A stretch of DNA of 64,000 nucleotides from NCBI RefSeq assembly GCF_900110955.1, contig NZ_FOFR01000007.1, positions 204,859 through 268,858 on the forward strand, in the 5' to 3' direction. The DNA comes from Lentzea xinjiangensis. Its GTDB lineage: Bacteria > Actinomycetota > Actinomycetes > Mycobacteriales > Pseudonocardiaceae. A program made the position numbers and the translations under genes. Position 1 is the stretch's first letter. The number at the start of each line of letters is the position of its first letter. The notes below the pieces were generated by a model that had not been told where the DNA came from, ran no database searches, and saw only the letters and a list, made by a program, of their open reading frames with translations. Of this stretch, positions 46,471-55,257 are shown in pieces.

Positions 46471-48615
46471 ATGGCTGAACAACTCGACCTGCCGGCGACG
46501 GGTCCGTCGACGGCACCGGGCACGGCACCCGGCACCGCGCCCTGGTCGGCGTCGCAGGAGGCGATCCGGTCCAGTTCGGGACGGGCGCGCCGCGGCAGCG
46601 CGCGGTCGATGAGCCGCGGCCGGCTGGGCGCGGGGCTGGTCGAGGTGCCGCGGGTGCCCTACCGCGACCCCAAGACCGCGGTGCTGACCGATCCCGAGGT
46701 CCCCGAGGCGAAGCGGTTCTGCTCGAAGTGCGCCACGAAGGTCGGGCGGGCCCGGCACGGCAAGCCGGGCCGGGTGGAGGGGTTCTGCCCGCAGTGCGGG
46801 CACGCGTACTCGTTCACGCCGAAGCTGGCGCCGGGCGAGCTGCTGCACGACCAGTACGAGGTGCTGGGCTGCCTCGCGCACGGCGGGCTGGGGTGGCTGT
46901 ACCTGGCGCTCGACCACGCGGTGAGCGACCGGTGGGTGGTGCTCAAGGGCCTGCTCGACTCGGGTGACGCCGACGCGATGGCGGCGGCGCTGGCCGAGCG
47001 GCGGTTCCTCGCCGAGGTCGAGCACCCCAACATCGTGAAGATCCACAACTTCATCCGGCACGCGAACCGCGAGAGCGGCGGCCTGGTCGACTACATCGTG
47101 ATGGAGTACGTCGGCGGCGAGTCGATCAAGGACATGATCACGCGCCGCCGCCGGGAGGGCCGCGGTGACGAGGCGCTGCCGCTGGCGCAGGCCGTCGCCT
47201 ACGTGCTGGAGATCCTGCCCGCGGTGGGCTACCTGCACGGCGTGGGGCTGCTGTACTGCGACTTCAAGCCGGACAACATGATCCACACAGAGGAGCAGCT
47301 CAAGCTGATCGACCTGGGCGCGGTGCGGCGCATCGACGACCACCACTCCCCCATCTACGGCACGGTCGGCTACCAGGCGCCGGAGATCGGCACGATCGGG
47401 CCGTCGGTGTTCTCCGACATCTACACCGTCGGGCGGGCGCTGGCGGTGATGAGCTTCCCGTTCGACTTCCGCGGCCGCTGCAAGGACCGGCTGCCCACGG
47501 TGGAGGAGGAACCGCTGCTGGGCCGGTTCGAGTCGTTCCACCGGCTGCTGCTGCGCGCGACCAACCCGAACCCGGAGCTGCGGTTCTGCTCGGCCGAGGA
47601 GATGGCCGAGCAGCTCACGGGCGTGCTGCGGGAGGTGCTGGCGATCGAGGACGGCGTGCCGCGGCCGGGCCTGTCGCGGCAGTTCACGCCGGAACGGCGC
47701 CGCTTCGGCGTGGAGGGCGGGCTGGACCTCGCGGAGGTGCTGCTCGCGTTGCCGGCGCCGAGCGTGAACACCTCCGACGCGGCGGCGTCGTGGCTCGCCA
47801 CGGCGACGACGTCGGACCCGCAGGGGCTGCGCAAGGCGCCGGAGGTCACCGTGGAGGTGCGGCTGCGGATCGTGCGGGTGCTGATCGAGTCCGGTGACAC
47901 CGCGGCCGCGCTGCGCGAGCTGGAGGCGCTGACGGCGCCGTCGATGTTCGACGAGCCGGAGCTGCACCCGGCCGAGGACTGGCGGCCGGACTGGTACCGG
48001 GGTCTCGCGGCGCTGGCCGACCGGCGGCCCGGTGACGCGCTGGGCTTCTTCGACGCGGTGTGCTCGGCGGTGCCGGGTGAGGCGGCGCCGAAGCTCGCGC
48101 TGGGCGTGTGCGCGGAGGCCACCGGCGACCTGAAGGCGGCGGCGGGCTGGTACGAGCTGGTCTGGCACACGGACCACTCGTACGTGTCGGCGGCGTTCGG
48201 GCTGGCGCGGGTGCTGCTCGCGTGCGGTGACCGGTCGCGGGCGGTCGAGGTGCTGCTGTCGGTGCCGGACACCTCGTCGCAGCACCTGGCCGCGCAGATC
48301 GCGGCGGTGCGCGCGCAGCTCGGCGACTGCGGCGCCGAGGACCTCGTGGCGGCCGGGGAACGGTTGCGCGCCTTGGACATCGACGTCCACTCGCACACCC
48401 AGCTCTCGACGGAGCTGCTGGAGGCGGCCTACGAGTACGTGACCCGCAATCAGGCCGCCGAGGGCAGGGTGCTGGACTGTGCACTCTCCGAACACGAGCT
48501 TCGGCTGGGTCTCGAGCGGCGCTACCGCACGCTGGCCCGGTTCGCGGCCACGCCGGAGGAACGGATCGCATTGGTGGACCGCGCGAACGCGGTAAGGCCT
48601 AGGACGTTGGTTTGA
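46471..48615 (+). CDS. pknG: Serine/threonine protein kinase PknG
   Basis: 714 residues. A Thr/Ser/Pro-rich N-tail (phosphosites in homologues) leads to a rubredoxin-like zinc centre, Cys84/87 (FCSKC) and Cys106/109 (FCPQCG). The kinase domain has glycine loop AHGGLGWLYLA (136-146), Lys159, the variant catalytic loop YCDFKPDNM (HRD replaced) and DLG in place of DFG. A TPR-rich C-terminus runs from about 450. These are PknG hallmarks. PknG phosphorylates the FHA protein GarA/OdhI to control glutamate metabolism. It is 13 bp after glnH and overlaps the phosphatase gene. Confidence 0.95.
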   Translation: MAEQLDLPATGPSTAPGTAPGTAPWSASQEAIRSSSGRARRGSARSMSRGRLGAGLVEVPRVPYRDPKTAVLTDPEVPEAKRFCSKCATKVGRARHGKPGRVEGFCPQCGHAYSFTPKLAPGELLHDQYEVLGCLAHGGLGWLYLALDHAVSDRWVVLKGLLDSGDADAMAAALAERRFLAEVEHPNIVKIHNFIRHANRESGGLVDYIVMEYVGGESIKDMITRRRREGRGDEALPLAQAVAYVLEILPAVGYLHGVGLLYCDFKPDNMIHTEEQLKLIDLGAVRRIDDHHSPIYGTVGYQAPEIGTIGPSVFSDIYTVGRALAVMSFPFDFRGRCKDRLPTVEEEPLLGRFESFHRLLLRATNPNPELRFCSAEEMAEQLTGVLREVLAIEDGVPRPGLSRQFTPERRRFGVEGGLDLAEVLLALPAPSVNTSDAAASWLATATTSDPQGLRKAPEVTVEVRLRIVRVLIESGDTAAALRELEALTAPSMFDEPELHPAEDWRPDWYRGLAALADRRPGDALGFFDAVCSAVPGEAAPKLALGVCAEATGDLKAAAGWYELVWHTDHSYVSAAFGLARVLLACGDRSRAVEVLLSVPDTSSQHLAAQIAAVRAQLGDCGAEDLVAAGERLRALDIDVHSHTQLSTELLEAAYEYVTRNQAAEGRVLDCALSEHELRLGLERRYRTLARFAATPEERIALVDRANAVRPRTLV

Positions 48616-49586
48616 TGGACACCCTGAAGTGCCCGGAGTGCTTCGCGCCCGTCGCGCCGGAAGACCGGTTCTGCGAGGCGTGCGGACGCAACCTGCTGGT
48701 CCGCCGCACGCCGCTGGGCGGGCCGACCGGTCCCGCGCAGGCGTCGTGCATCCTGTGCGGCTCGCCGGACATCGATGACGAGGACTACTGCACCCAGTGC
48801 GGCCGGCACCAGCCTTCGGCGCGTGACCGGGTCGAGTACGCGCTGGGCACGGTGTCGGGGGTGAGCGACCGGGGCAAGCGGCGGGCGCGCAACGAGGACT
48901 CGATGGCGTTCGGGCACGTGGCGGGCAAGGGTGTCGCCGCCGTCGTCTGCGACGGCGTGGCCTCGTCCGAACGCGCCGAGCAGGCCTCGCAGGCCGCCGC
49001 CGACGCCGCGGTGGACGTGCTGCTCAACGCGCTGATCGACGCGGCGGACCCGGAGCAGGCGATGGTCGACGCGGTCGCCGCGTCCTGCTTCGCGGTCGAG
49101 CAGCTGGTGGAGGCGGAGCCGGTCGAGCCGGGCGGGCGGGGTGTCGCGCCGTCGTGCACGTTCGTGGCGGCGCTGGTGACGGAGTCGGCGGCGACGATCG
49201 GCTGGGTGGGCGACTCGCGGGCGTACTGGCTGGCGGCGGAGGGCTCGCAGCAGCTCACGGCGGACGACACGTGGGCGGCGCAGCTGGTGGCGGAGGGTGT
49301 GCTGACCGAGGAGCAGGCGCGCACGGACCGCCGGGCGCACGTGCTGTCGCGGTGGATCGGCGCGGACGCCGGGCCGGTGGTGCCGCAGGTGGTGACGCTC
49401 AAGCCGTCCGGTCCGGGGGTGTTCCTGCTGTGCTCGGACGGGCTGCACAACTACCGGCCGCAGCCGGAGGACCTGCAGCCGTTGCTGCCGTGCGGGCCGG
49501 AGGAGTTCGTGAAGGTCGCGCTGGAGGCCGGTGGCCACGACAACATCACCGTGGTGCTGGTGCCGTTCGCGCCTGCCGAAGGGTGA
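48615..49586 (+). CDS. PP2C-type protein phosphatase with two N-terminal zinc ribbons
   Basis: 323 residues. Two zinc ribbons come first: Cys6/9/20/23 (CPECF, CEACG) and Cys45/48/59/62 (CILCG, CTQCG). The PP2C domain starts near residue 78: RARNEDS, VVCDGVASSERAEQAS (metal Asp), WVGDSRAYWL, LLCSDGLHNY and GGHDNITVVLV, all catalytic Asp present. The ATG overlaps the pknG stop by one base, so kinase and phosphatase are translationally coupled. It is the likely antagonist of PknG; mycobacteria lack this gene at the locus. Confidence 0.93.
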   Translation: MDTLKCPECFAPVAPEDRFCEACGRNLLVRRTPLGGPTGPAQASCILCGSPDIDDEDYCTQCGRHQPSARDRVEYALGTVSGVSDRGKRRARNEDSMAFGHVAGKGVAAVVCDGVASSERAEQASQAAADAAVDVLLNALIDAADPEQAMVDAVAASCFAVEQLVEAEPVEPGGRGVAPSCTFVAALVTESAATIGWVGDSRAYWLAAEGSQQLTADDTWAAQLVAEGVLTEEQARTDRRAHVLSRWIGADAGPVVPQVVTLKPSGPGVFLLCSDGLHNYRPQPEDLQPLLPCGPEEFVKVALEAGGHDNITVVLVPFAPAEG

Positions 49587-49638
49587 TCTCCGCGGGCTGG
49601 TTTACCGCGGGCTAACCGGAGCGGGGCACCGTCGCGGT

Positions 49639-50070
49639 GTGAGAATCGTTTCTGTCGCGGCGGTGGCCGCTTTCGCACTGGCCGGGTTGTCCTCTGGCGT
49701 GTTGTCCTCTGGGGTGGCGCACGCGGAGTCGGCGCCCGGCTGCGGCCCGGTGACGCAGATCGGCGGCACGGCCTACATCGGCTGGGAGGCCGGTGCGCAG
49801 TGGGCGTCGGTGAAGCAGTTCAAGGGCTGCGGGAAGAACTGGGCCTACGTCTACGTCTGGGACAGCTACCACAACCGGGGCGGTGACTACCGCGTCGCGG
49901 CCGGGATCCTGACCTCCGGTGGCGTGCAGGGCTACAAGAAGGGCGCCAACCGCCAGCAGGAGGTGTGGTCGTCGGGCACGGACACGCTCAGCGTGTGCAC
50001 GCAGGCGCAGGGGCACCTGTTCGACAACCCGGAGTACGCGCACTTCGCCAACACGGACAAACGCTGCTGA
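49639..50070 (+). CDS. Secreted cysteine-containing protein
   Basis: 143 residues. The signal peptide (VRIVSVAAVAAFALAGLSSG, cleavage near AHA-E) leads to a small domain rich in aromatic residues (YIGWEAGAQWASVKQFKGCGKNWAYVYVWDSYHNRGG) with four Cys, so two disulfides are likely. It resembles small secreted actinobacterial proteins of unknown function. GTG 49639 is the best start; no strong ribosome site. It follows the PP2C gene by 52 bp. Confidence 0.78.
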   Translation: MRIVSVAAVAAFALAGLSSGVLSSGVAHAESAPGCGPVTQIGGTAYIGWEAGAQWASVKQFKGCGKNWAYVYVWDSYHNRGGDYRVAAGILTSGGVQGYKKGANRQQEVWSSGTDTLSVCTQAQGHLFDNPEYAHFANTDKRC

Positions 50071-50079
50071 GATGGGGGT

Positions 50080-50847
50080 GTGCGGAGGGCGGTGTTGATC
50101 GCGGTGGCGGTGGTTGTCACCATCGTCGCCGTGGTCTTCGCCTTTCAGCGCAAGCTGGTCTACTTCCCCTCCCCCGGTCCGCTGCCGTCCGCCGAGGAGG
50201 TGCTGCCCGGCGGGCGGGACGTCCGGCTGGTGACGGCGGACGGTCTGCTGCTGGCCGGGTGGCACTTCGTGGTGCCGGACGCGCCGGTGACGGTGATCGT
50301 GTTCCCGGGCAACGGCGGCAACCGGCTGGGGCGGGTGCCGCTGGCGCGTGAGCTGACCTCGCGCGGGTTGTCGGTGCTGTTGTTCGACTACCGCGGGTAC
50401 GGCGACAACCCCGGCAAGCCCACGGAGGAGGGTCTGGCCTACGACGCGCGGGCGGCGCTGGACCTGCTGGACGGGCCGGTCGTCTACTTCGGCGAGTCGC
50501 TGGGTGCGGCGGTGGCGGTCGAGCTCGCGACCTACCGGGCGCCGCGCGGGATGGTGCTGCGGTCGCCGTTCACGTCGCTGGCGGCGGCCGGGTCGCACCA
50601 CTACCCGTGGCTGCCGGTGCGGATGTTGCTGCAGGACAAGTTCCCGCTGGCGGAGCGGGTGGCCGCGGTGGACGTGCCGACGGTGGTGGTGCTGGGCACG
50701 GCGGACTCGGTGGTGCCGCCGGCGCAGAGCCGGGCGGTGGCGGCGGCCGCGCGGGCCAGGCTGATCGAGATCGCGGGCGCCGACCACAACGACGAGGTGC
50801 TGCTGTCGGGTCCGCAGGTCGTCGACGCGGTGCTGTCGCTCAGCTGA
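50080..50847 (+). CDS. Membrane-anchored alpha/beta hydrolase (BEM46/ABHD13-like)
   Basis: 255 residues. One N-terminal helix (AVLIAVAVVVTIVAVVFAF) anchors a hydrolase domain: LVYFPSPG, oxyanion region VFPGNGGNR, nucleophile Ser in YFGESLGAAVAVE, the acid in VLGTADSVVP and the His in GADHNDEV. This is the FrsA/BEM46-type architecture. Start GTG 50080, 9 bp after the upstream stop. It converges on the HxlR gene with 8 bp overlap. Substrate unknown. Confidence 0.88.
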   Translation: MRRAVLIAVAVVVTIVAVVFAFQRKLVYFPSPGPLPSAEEVLPGGRDVRLVTADGLLLAGWHFVVPDAPVTVIVFPGNGGNRLGRVPLARELTSRGLSVLLFDYRGYGDNPGKPTEEGLAYDARAALDLLDGPVVYFGESLGAAVAVELATYRAPRGMVLRSPFTSLAAAGSHHYPWLPVRMLLQDKFPLAERVAAVDVPTVVVLGTADSVVPPAQSRAVAAAARARLIEIAGADHNDEVLLSGPQVVDAVLSLS

Positions 50848-51217
50848 GCGGCGTCCCGCGCGAGTGGTCCCGGGGTGGCCGGCGGGTGTCGTAGGCCGCG
50901 CGGGCGGCGTCGATGTGCGCCAGGTGCGTGGTGCTCCACTCGAGCAGCGGCGCGGTGGCCTCGCGCAGGGTCCGGCCCATCTCGGTGAGCTCGTAGCTGA
51001 CGTGCGGCGGCATGACGTTGTGGACCGTGCGGGTCAGGATGCCGTCGCGTTCGAGGTCGCGCAGCGTCACGGTGAGCATGCGCTGGCTGATGCCGTCGAT
51101 GGCCCGCTTGAGTTCGGTGAAACGCCGCGGCCCGTCCTTGAGCGTGCGCACGACGAGCAGCGCCCACTTGTCGCCGACGATCCCGAGGACCTCGCGGGCT
51201 CGGCACGGGTCCTGCAC
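50840..51217 (-). CDS. HxlR-family regulator
   Basis: 125 residues: VQDPCRAREVLGIVGDKWALLVVRTLKDGPRRFTELKRAIDGISQRMLTVTLRDLERDGILTRTV is the HxlR winged helix with its N-terminal Cys (a redox-sensing position in YodB/HypR homologues). GTG 51217 follows AGGAGG at 7 nt, the strongest ribosome site nearby. It is divergent from the hydrolase at 51337 with a TACC-N4-GGTA site between, and probably controls that gene. Confidence 0.92.
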   Translation of the reverse strand: MQDPCRAREVLGIVGDKWALLVVRTLKDGPRRFTELKRAIDGISQRMLTVTLRDLERDGILTRTVHNVMPPHVSYELTEMGRTLREATAPLLEWSTTHLAHIDAARAAYDTRRPPRDHSRGTPLS

Positions 51218-51297
51218 GGGGTTACCTCCTGGGAACCGGGGCACCGGAAAGTGCCGTATTGCCCGGTGCGCGTGGTGGGGATGACGATGTTCTCGGT

Positions 51298-51309
51298 TAC
51301 CGAATGGTA
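51298..51309. promoter_or_regulatory. HxlR operator upstream of the hydrolase
   Basis: TACC (51298-51301), GAAT, GGTA (51306-51309), within CTCGGT and ACCGAG outer arms. The ACC-N4-GGT core also occurs at the second HxlR gene (56388-56403). Located 28 bp before the hydrolase ATG. Confidence 0.6.
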
Positions 51310-51336
51310 CCGAGACACGAGGAGGAACCACACGCG

Positions 51337-52035
51337 ATGGCGACATTTCTGCTGGTGCACGGCGCCTGGCACAGCGGGCGGTGCTGGGACCGGGTGGTCC
51401 CGCTGCTGGAGCCGGCCGGGCACCGGGTGCTCGCGCCGTCGCTGACCGGGTACGGCGACAAGGCGCACCTGCTGGGCCCCGGCGTCGGGCTCGGCACCCA
51501 CGTCGACGACATCGCCGGTCTCATCGAAGGCGAGGGTCTCGACGACGTCGTGCTCGTCGGGCACAGCTACGCCGGGATGGTCATCTCGGGGGTGTCCCAC
51601 CGCGTTCCGAAGCGGATCGCGCACCTGGTGTTCCTCGACGCGATGGTCCCGCGGGACGGTGAGACCGCGGTGGACGTCCTCCCGGTCGCCCGGCAGCTCG
51701 TCGACGCGGCCGTGGACGGCTGGCGGATCCCGCCGATGCCGGAGCAACCGCCGCCGCTGGGCCTGTTCGGGGTCACCGATCCCGGCGACGTCGCCTGGCT
51801 GCGCTCGATGCTGTCGGACCAGCCGGTGCGCTGCCTGCAGGAGCCGGTCCGGCTGGACGACCCGGCGGCGCGCACGATCCCGCGCACGCACATCCACTGC
51901 GTCGGGAGCCGGCCGGCGGGCATCACCCGGCGTCCCGTCCCGGCGGGCGAGCGGGTGCGGGAGCTGCAGACGGGGCACGACTGCATGATCACCACGCCGG
52001 TCGAGCTGGCCGGGCTGCTGCTCGAGGTGGCGTAG
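51337..52035 (+). CDS. Alpha/beta hydrolase (esterase/MenH-like)
   Basis: 232 residues: FLLVHGAWHSGRCWDRV (oxyanion), SLTGYGDKAHL, nucleophile Ser in VLVGHSYAGMVISG and catalytic His in LQTGHDCMITTP. This matches the salicylate-esterase/pyrethroid-hydrolase-like group of alpha/beta hydrolases. ATG 51337 follows GGAGG. It is probably induced through the divergent HxlR, whose class often responds to quinones or electrophiles; an ester-type xenobiotic substrate is possible. Confidence 0.9.
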   Translation: MATFLLVHGAWHSGRCWDRVVPLLEPAGHRVLAPSLTGYGDKAHLLGPGVGLGTHVDDIAGLIEGEGLDDVVLVGHSYAGMVISGVSHRVPKRIAHLVFLDAMVPRDGETAVDVLPVARQLVDAAVDGWRIPPMPEQPPPLGLFGVTDPGDVAWLRSMLSDQPVRCLQEPVRLDDPAARTIPRTHIHCVGSRPAGITRRPVPAGERVRELQTGHDCMITTPVELAGLLLEVA

Positions 52036-52058
52036 CCGGCTCCGGCGCGCGCGGGCGG

Positions 52059-53093
52059 TCAGCCGGTGGGTGGCGGGATCTCGCCGGAGCCGCGGCGCAC
52101 CAGCGTCGCGGGGACGACGGCGTGCACGGGGGGTGAGGTGTCGCCGTCGATGCGGGCCAGGACGAGCTCGGCGGCTTTGCGGCCGATGCCGGGCACGTCC
52201 TGGCGCACGACGGTGATGCCGGGTTCGAGCAGGTCGGCGAGCCGGAAGTCGTCGAAGCCGATGAGGGCGACGCGGCGGTGCTCCCCGCGGGCGCGCAGCG
52301 CGCGCATGGCGCCGACGGTGACGAGGTTCTGCGCGGTGAACAGCGCTGTAGGCGGCCGGGCGAGGCCGAGCAGCGTGCGCGCGGCCGCCTCGGCGGGGGC
52401 GTCGCCGTGCAGGTCGGTGCGCACGAGCTCCTCGCGCAGGGTGAGGCCGGCCTGGGCGAGGCCTTCGAGATAGCCGGTGTAGCGCTCCTGGCTGGTCCAC
52501 AGGGTGCGGCGGTCGCCGAGGAAGCCGATGTCGCGGTGGCCGAGCGCGGCGAGCCGCAGGACGGCGTCGCGGGAGCTGTCGCGGTTGGTGGTGGTGACGC
52601 AGTCGGTGCCGCCGAAGGTGGGCGGCCGGTCGACCAGGACCATCGGGGTGCCGCGTTCGCGTTCCTGGTGCAGGGCGTCCTGGTGGCCGCCCGCGGCCAT
52701 GACGACGACGCCGTCGACGCGGCGCGCGGACAGCGAGACGAGCAGTTCCCGTTGCAGGGCGCGGTCGTCCTCGCTGCTGCCGGCCAGGACGAGGACGCCG
52801 CTGTGGCGGGCGCGGTCCTCCACGGCGCGCAGCAGGGCGGAGTCGAACGGGTTGGACAGGTCCTCGAACAGCACGCCGATGGTGGCGCTGCGGCGGTCGG
52901 AGCGGCGCAGGCTGCTGGCGGTGAGGTCGGGCCGGTAGCCCAGGGTGCGTGCGGCGGCGCGGACGCGGTCGGTGACCTCGGTGCCGGCGCCGGGCAGGCC
53001 GTTGATGACGCGCGAGACGGTCTTGGTGCTGACCTTCGCCAGCGCGGCGACCTCGCGCATGGTGGGCTCGCGGCGCCCGGCACCCTGTCCCAT
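52059..53093 (-). CDS. LacI-family regulator of the sugar ABC transporter
   Basis: 344 residues. The LacI HTH is at about 12-35 ([23 protein letters not shown]) with hinge helix [11 protein letters not shown]. The periplasmic-binding-like effector domain follows ([58 protein letters not shown]). ATG 53093 follows AAGGA. It is divergent from the ABC transporter with two near-identical palindromes between, so it probably represses itself and the transporter until a sugar binds. Confidence 0.93.
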   Translation of the reverse strand: MGQGAGRREPTMREVAALAKVSTKTVSRVINGLPGAGTEVTDRVRAAARTLGYRPDLTASSLRRSDRRSATIGVLFEDLSNPFDSALLRAVEDRARHSGVLVLAGSSEDDRALQRELLVSLSARRVDGVVVMAAGGHQDALHQERERGTPMVLVDRPPTFGGTDCVTTTNRDSSRDAVLRLAALGHRDIGFLGDRRTLWTSQERYTGYLEGLAQAGLTLREELVRTDLHGDAPAEAAARTLLGLARPPTALFTAQNLVTVGAMRALRARGEHRRVALIGFDDFRLADLLEPGITVVRQDVPGIGRKAAELVLARIDGDTSPPVHAVVPATLVRRGSGEIPPPTG

Positions 53094-53120
53094 CTCGTCC
53101 TTCCCTGCTCCCGACGGCTA

Positions 53121-53140
53121 TTGCGTCAACGATGACGCAA
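53121..53140. promoter_or_regulatory. LacI operator O1
   Basis: TTGCGTCA-ACGA-TGACGCAA, perfect 8-bp arms, 28 bp upstream of the LacI start. It shares the core CGTCAACGATGACG with the second operator 88 bp away. Confidence 0.75.
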
Positions 53141-53209
53141 CGGTATACCGAAATACTGGCTCGTGTAGCTGCTCTTCCGTTCACGGCAGAGGGATTGCGG
53201 ACGGGTGGT

Positions 53210-53227
53210 TACGTCAACGATGACGTA
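53210..53227. promoter_or_regulatory. LacI operator O2
   Basis: TACGTCA-ACGA-TGACGTA, perfect 7-bp arms, immediately before the AGGAG ribosome site of the binding-protein gene (ATG 53237). Bound LacI here would block transcription or its start. Centre-to-centre distance to O1 is 88 bp. Confidence 0.75.
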
Positions 53228-53236
53228 GGAGTGGTC

Positions 53237-54253
53237 ATGCGCAGAGCGGTCGGGTTTGTCAGCGCAGCGGCGGTGCTCGTGGCGGTCACCGCGTGCGGGG
53301 GTGGTGGCGGGTCCTCCGGCGGTGCGACGGTGGTGGGGCTGGTCACGAAGACGGACACGAACCCGTTCTTCGTGAAGATGAAGGAGGGCGCGCAGCAGGC
53401 GGCCTCGGCCTCGGGTGTGACGGTGCAGTCGTTCGCGGGCAAGCAGGACGGCGACAACCAGTCGCAGGTCGACGCGATCGAGAACCTGATCGCCTCGGGC
53501 GCCAAGGGCGTGCTGATCACGCCGAGCGACTCGAAGGCGATCGTGCCGTCGGTGGACAAGGCGCGGGCGGCGGGCCTGCTGGTGATCGCGCTGGACACGC
53601 CGCTGGAGCCCGCCGACGCGGCCGACGCGACGTTCGCGACGGACAACTACCAGGCCGGTCTGCTGATCGGGCGGTGGGCGAAGGCGAAGTTCGCGAAGGA
53701 GGGCCGGCAGGCCAGGATCGCGTTGCTGGACCTCAACCCGAACCAGGTGTCGGTGGACGTGCAGCGCGACCAGGGGTTCCTGGAGGGCTTCGGCGTCGAC
53801 GTGAAGGACAAGACCCGCATCGGCGACGAGTCCGACCCGCGGATCGTGGGGCACGAGGTGACCAACGGCGACCCCGCCGGCGGCCGCACGGCGATGGAGA
53901 ACCTGCTGCAGCGCGATCCCGGCATCACCCTCGTCTACACGATCAACGAACCCGCTGCGGCGGGCGCGTACGAGGCGTTGAAGGCGGCGGGCAAGGACAA
54001 GGACGTCGTGATCGTGTCGGTCGACGGCGGCTGCCCCGGCGTGAACAACGTCAAGGCGGGGGTGATCGGGGCGACGTCGCAGCAGTACCCGCTGAAGATG
54101 GCCCAGCTGGGTGTGGAGGCGGTCACGAAGTTCGCCGGTGACGGCTCCAAGCCGCAGGACACCGACACCGGGGTCACGCTGATCACCGACCAGCCGGCCG
54201 AGGGCGTGGAGTCGAAGGACTCGGCGTTCGGCCTGCAGAACTGCTGGGGCTGA
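53237..54253 (+). CDS. Sugar ABC transporter substrate-binding lipoprotein
   Basis: 338 residues. Lipobox VTAC with Cys20, Gly/Ser linker, then a Periplasmic_Binding_4 (ribose/fructose-type) domain: [50 protein letters not shown], and [31 protein letters not shown] 53237 follows AGGAG at 5 nt. It is the first gene of the operon with permease and ATPase, and the class resembles FrcB. The sugar itself cannot be read. Confidence 0.93.
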   Translation: MRRAVGFVSAAAVLVAVTACGGGGGSSGGATVVGLVTKTDTNPFFVKMKEGAQQAASASGVTVQSFAGKQDGDNQSQVDAIENLIASGAKGVLITPSDSKAIVPSVDKARAAGLLVIALDTPLEPADAADATFATDNYQAGLLIGRWAKAKFAKEGRQARIALLDLNPNQVSVDVQRDQGFLEGFGVDVKDKTRIGDESDPRIVGHEVTNGDPAGGRTAMENLLQRDPGITLVYTINEPAAAGAYEALKAAGKDKDVVIVSVDGGCPGVNNVKAGVIGATSQQYPLKMAQLGVEAVTKFAGDGSKPQDTDTGVTLITDQPAEGVESKDSAFGLQNCWG

Positions 54254-54255
54254 GG

Positions 54256-55257
54256 ATGACGGCCGCGGTGGAGCACCGGGATCGTTCGCTGCTGACGCGC
54301 GTGCAGCACCTGCTGCACGCGCAGGCCACGATCGGGCCGGCGGTGGTGCTGCTGGTGTCGGTGGTGGTGTTCGCGTTGCTGTCGGAGCGGTTCCTCACGC
54401 CGGGCAACATCTCGCTGGTCCTGCAGCAGGTCGCGGTGGTGGGGACGCTCGCGGTGGGGCAGACGATCGTGATCCTGACGGCGGGCATCGACCTGTCGTG
54501 CGGGGCGATCATGGTGCTGACCTCGATCGTGATCGCGAAGGTCGCCTCGGAGACCGGCCTGCCGGGCCTGCCGGCGCTGCTGCTGGGGTTCGTGGTGGGC
54601 ACGCTGTGCGGGCTGCTCAACGGGCTGCTGGTGACGCGGTTGAAGCTGCCGCCGTTCATCGTCACGCTGGGCACGTTGAACGTGTTCTTCGCGCTGAACC
54701 TCTGGTACTCGGGCAGTGCCACGATCCGGGGCACGGACATGCCGTCGTTGCTGCTGTGGACCGGGCAGACGGTCACCGTGGGCGGCACGCGCATCACCTA
54801 CGGCTCGATCCTGCTGGTGCTGCTGGTGGCGGCGATGGCGTTCGTGCTGAAGAACACCGCGTGGGGCCGGCACGTCTACTCGACCGGTGACGACCTGGAG
54901 GCCTCGCGGCTGTCGGGGATCCGGACGGCGCGGGTGCTGCTGAGCGTGTACGCGACGGCGGGGCTGATCTACGCGGTGGCGGCGTGGACGCTGGTCGGCC
55001 GGATCGCCTCGGCGAGCCCGCAGGCGGGGCAGACCGACAACCTGGACTCGATCACGGCGGTGGTGATCGGCGGGACGTCGCTGTTCGGCGGCCGCGGCGC
55101 GGTGGTGGGGTCGTTGATCGGCGCGTTGATCGTCGGCGTGTTCCGCAACGGTCTGGCGCTCGCGGGCGTGGACGTGCTGTGGCAGACGATGGCGGTGGGG
55201 GTGCTGATCATCGTGGCGGTGTCGCTGGACCAGTGGATCAGGAAGGTGAAGGCATGA
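54256..55257 (+). CDS. Sugar ABC transporter permease (RbsC/FrcC type)
   Basis: 333 residues, about ten helices. ILTAGIDLSCGAIMVLTSIV and FIVTLGTLNVFFAL are the conserved BPD_transp_2 segments, and AVVIGGTSLFGGRGAVVGSLIGALIVGVFRNGL is the EAA-like cytoplasmic loop region. It begins 2 bp after the binding-protein stop and overlaps the ATPase start (ATGA). It forms a homodimeric channel in the family. Confidence 0.93.
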   Translation: MTAAVEHRDRSLLTRVQHLLHAQATIGPAVVLLVSVVVFALLSERFLTPGNISLVLQQVAVVGTLAVGQTIVILTAGIDLSCGAIMVLTSIVIAKVASETGLPGLPALLLGFVVGTLCGLLNGLLVTRLKLPPFIVTLGTLNVFFALNLWYSGSATIRGTDMPSLLLWTGQTVTVGGTRITYGSILLVLLVAAMAFVLKNTAWGRHVYSTGDDLEASRLSGIRTARVLLSVYATAGLIYAVAAWTLVGRIASASPQAGQTDNLDSITAVVIGGTSLFGGRGAVVGSLIGALIVGVFRNGLALAGVDVLWQTMAVGVLIIVAVSLDQWIRKVKA

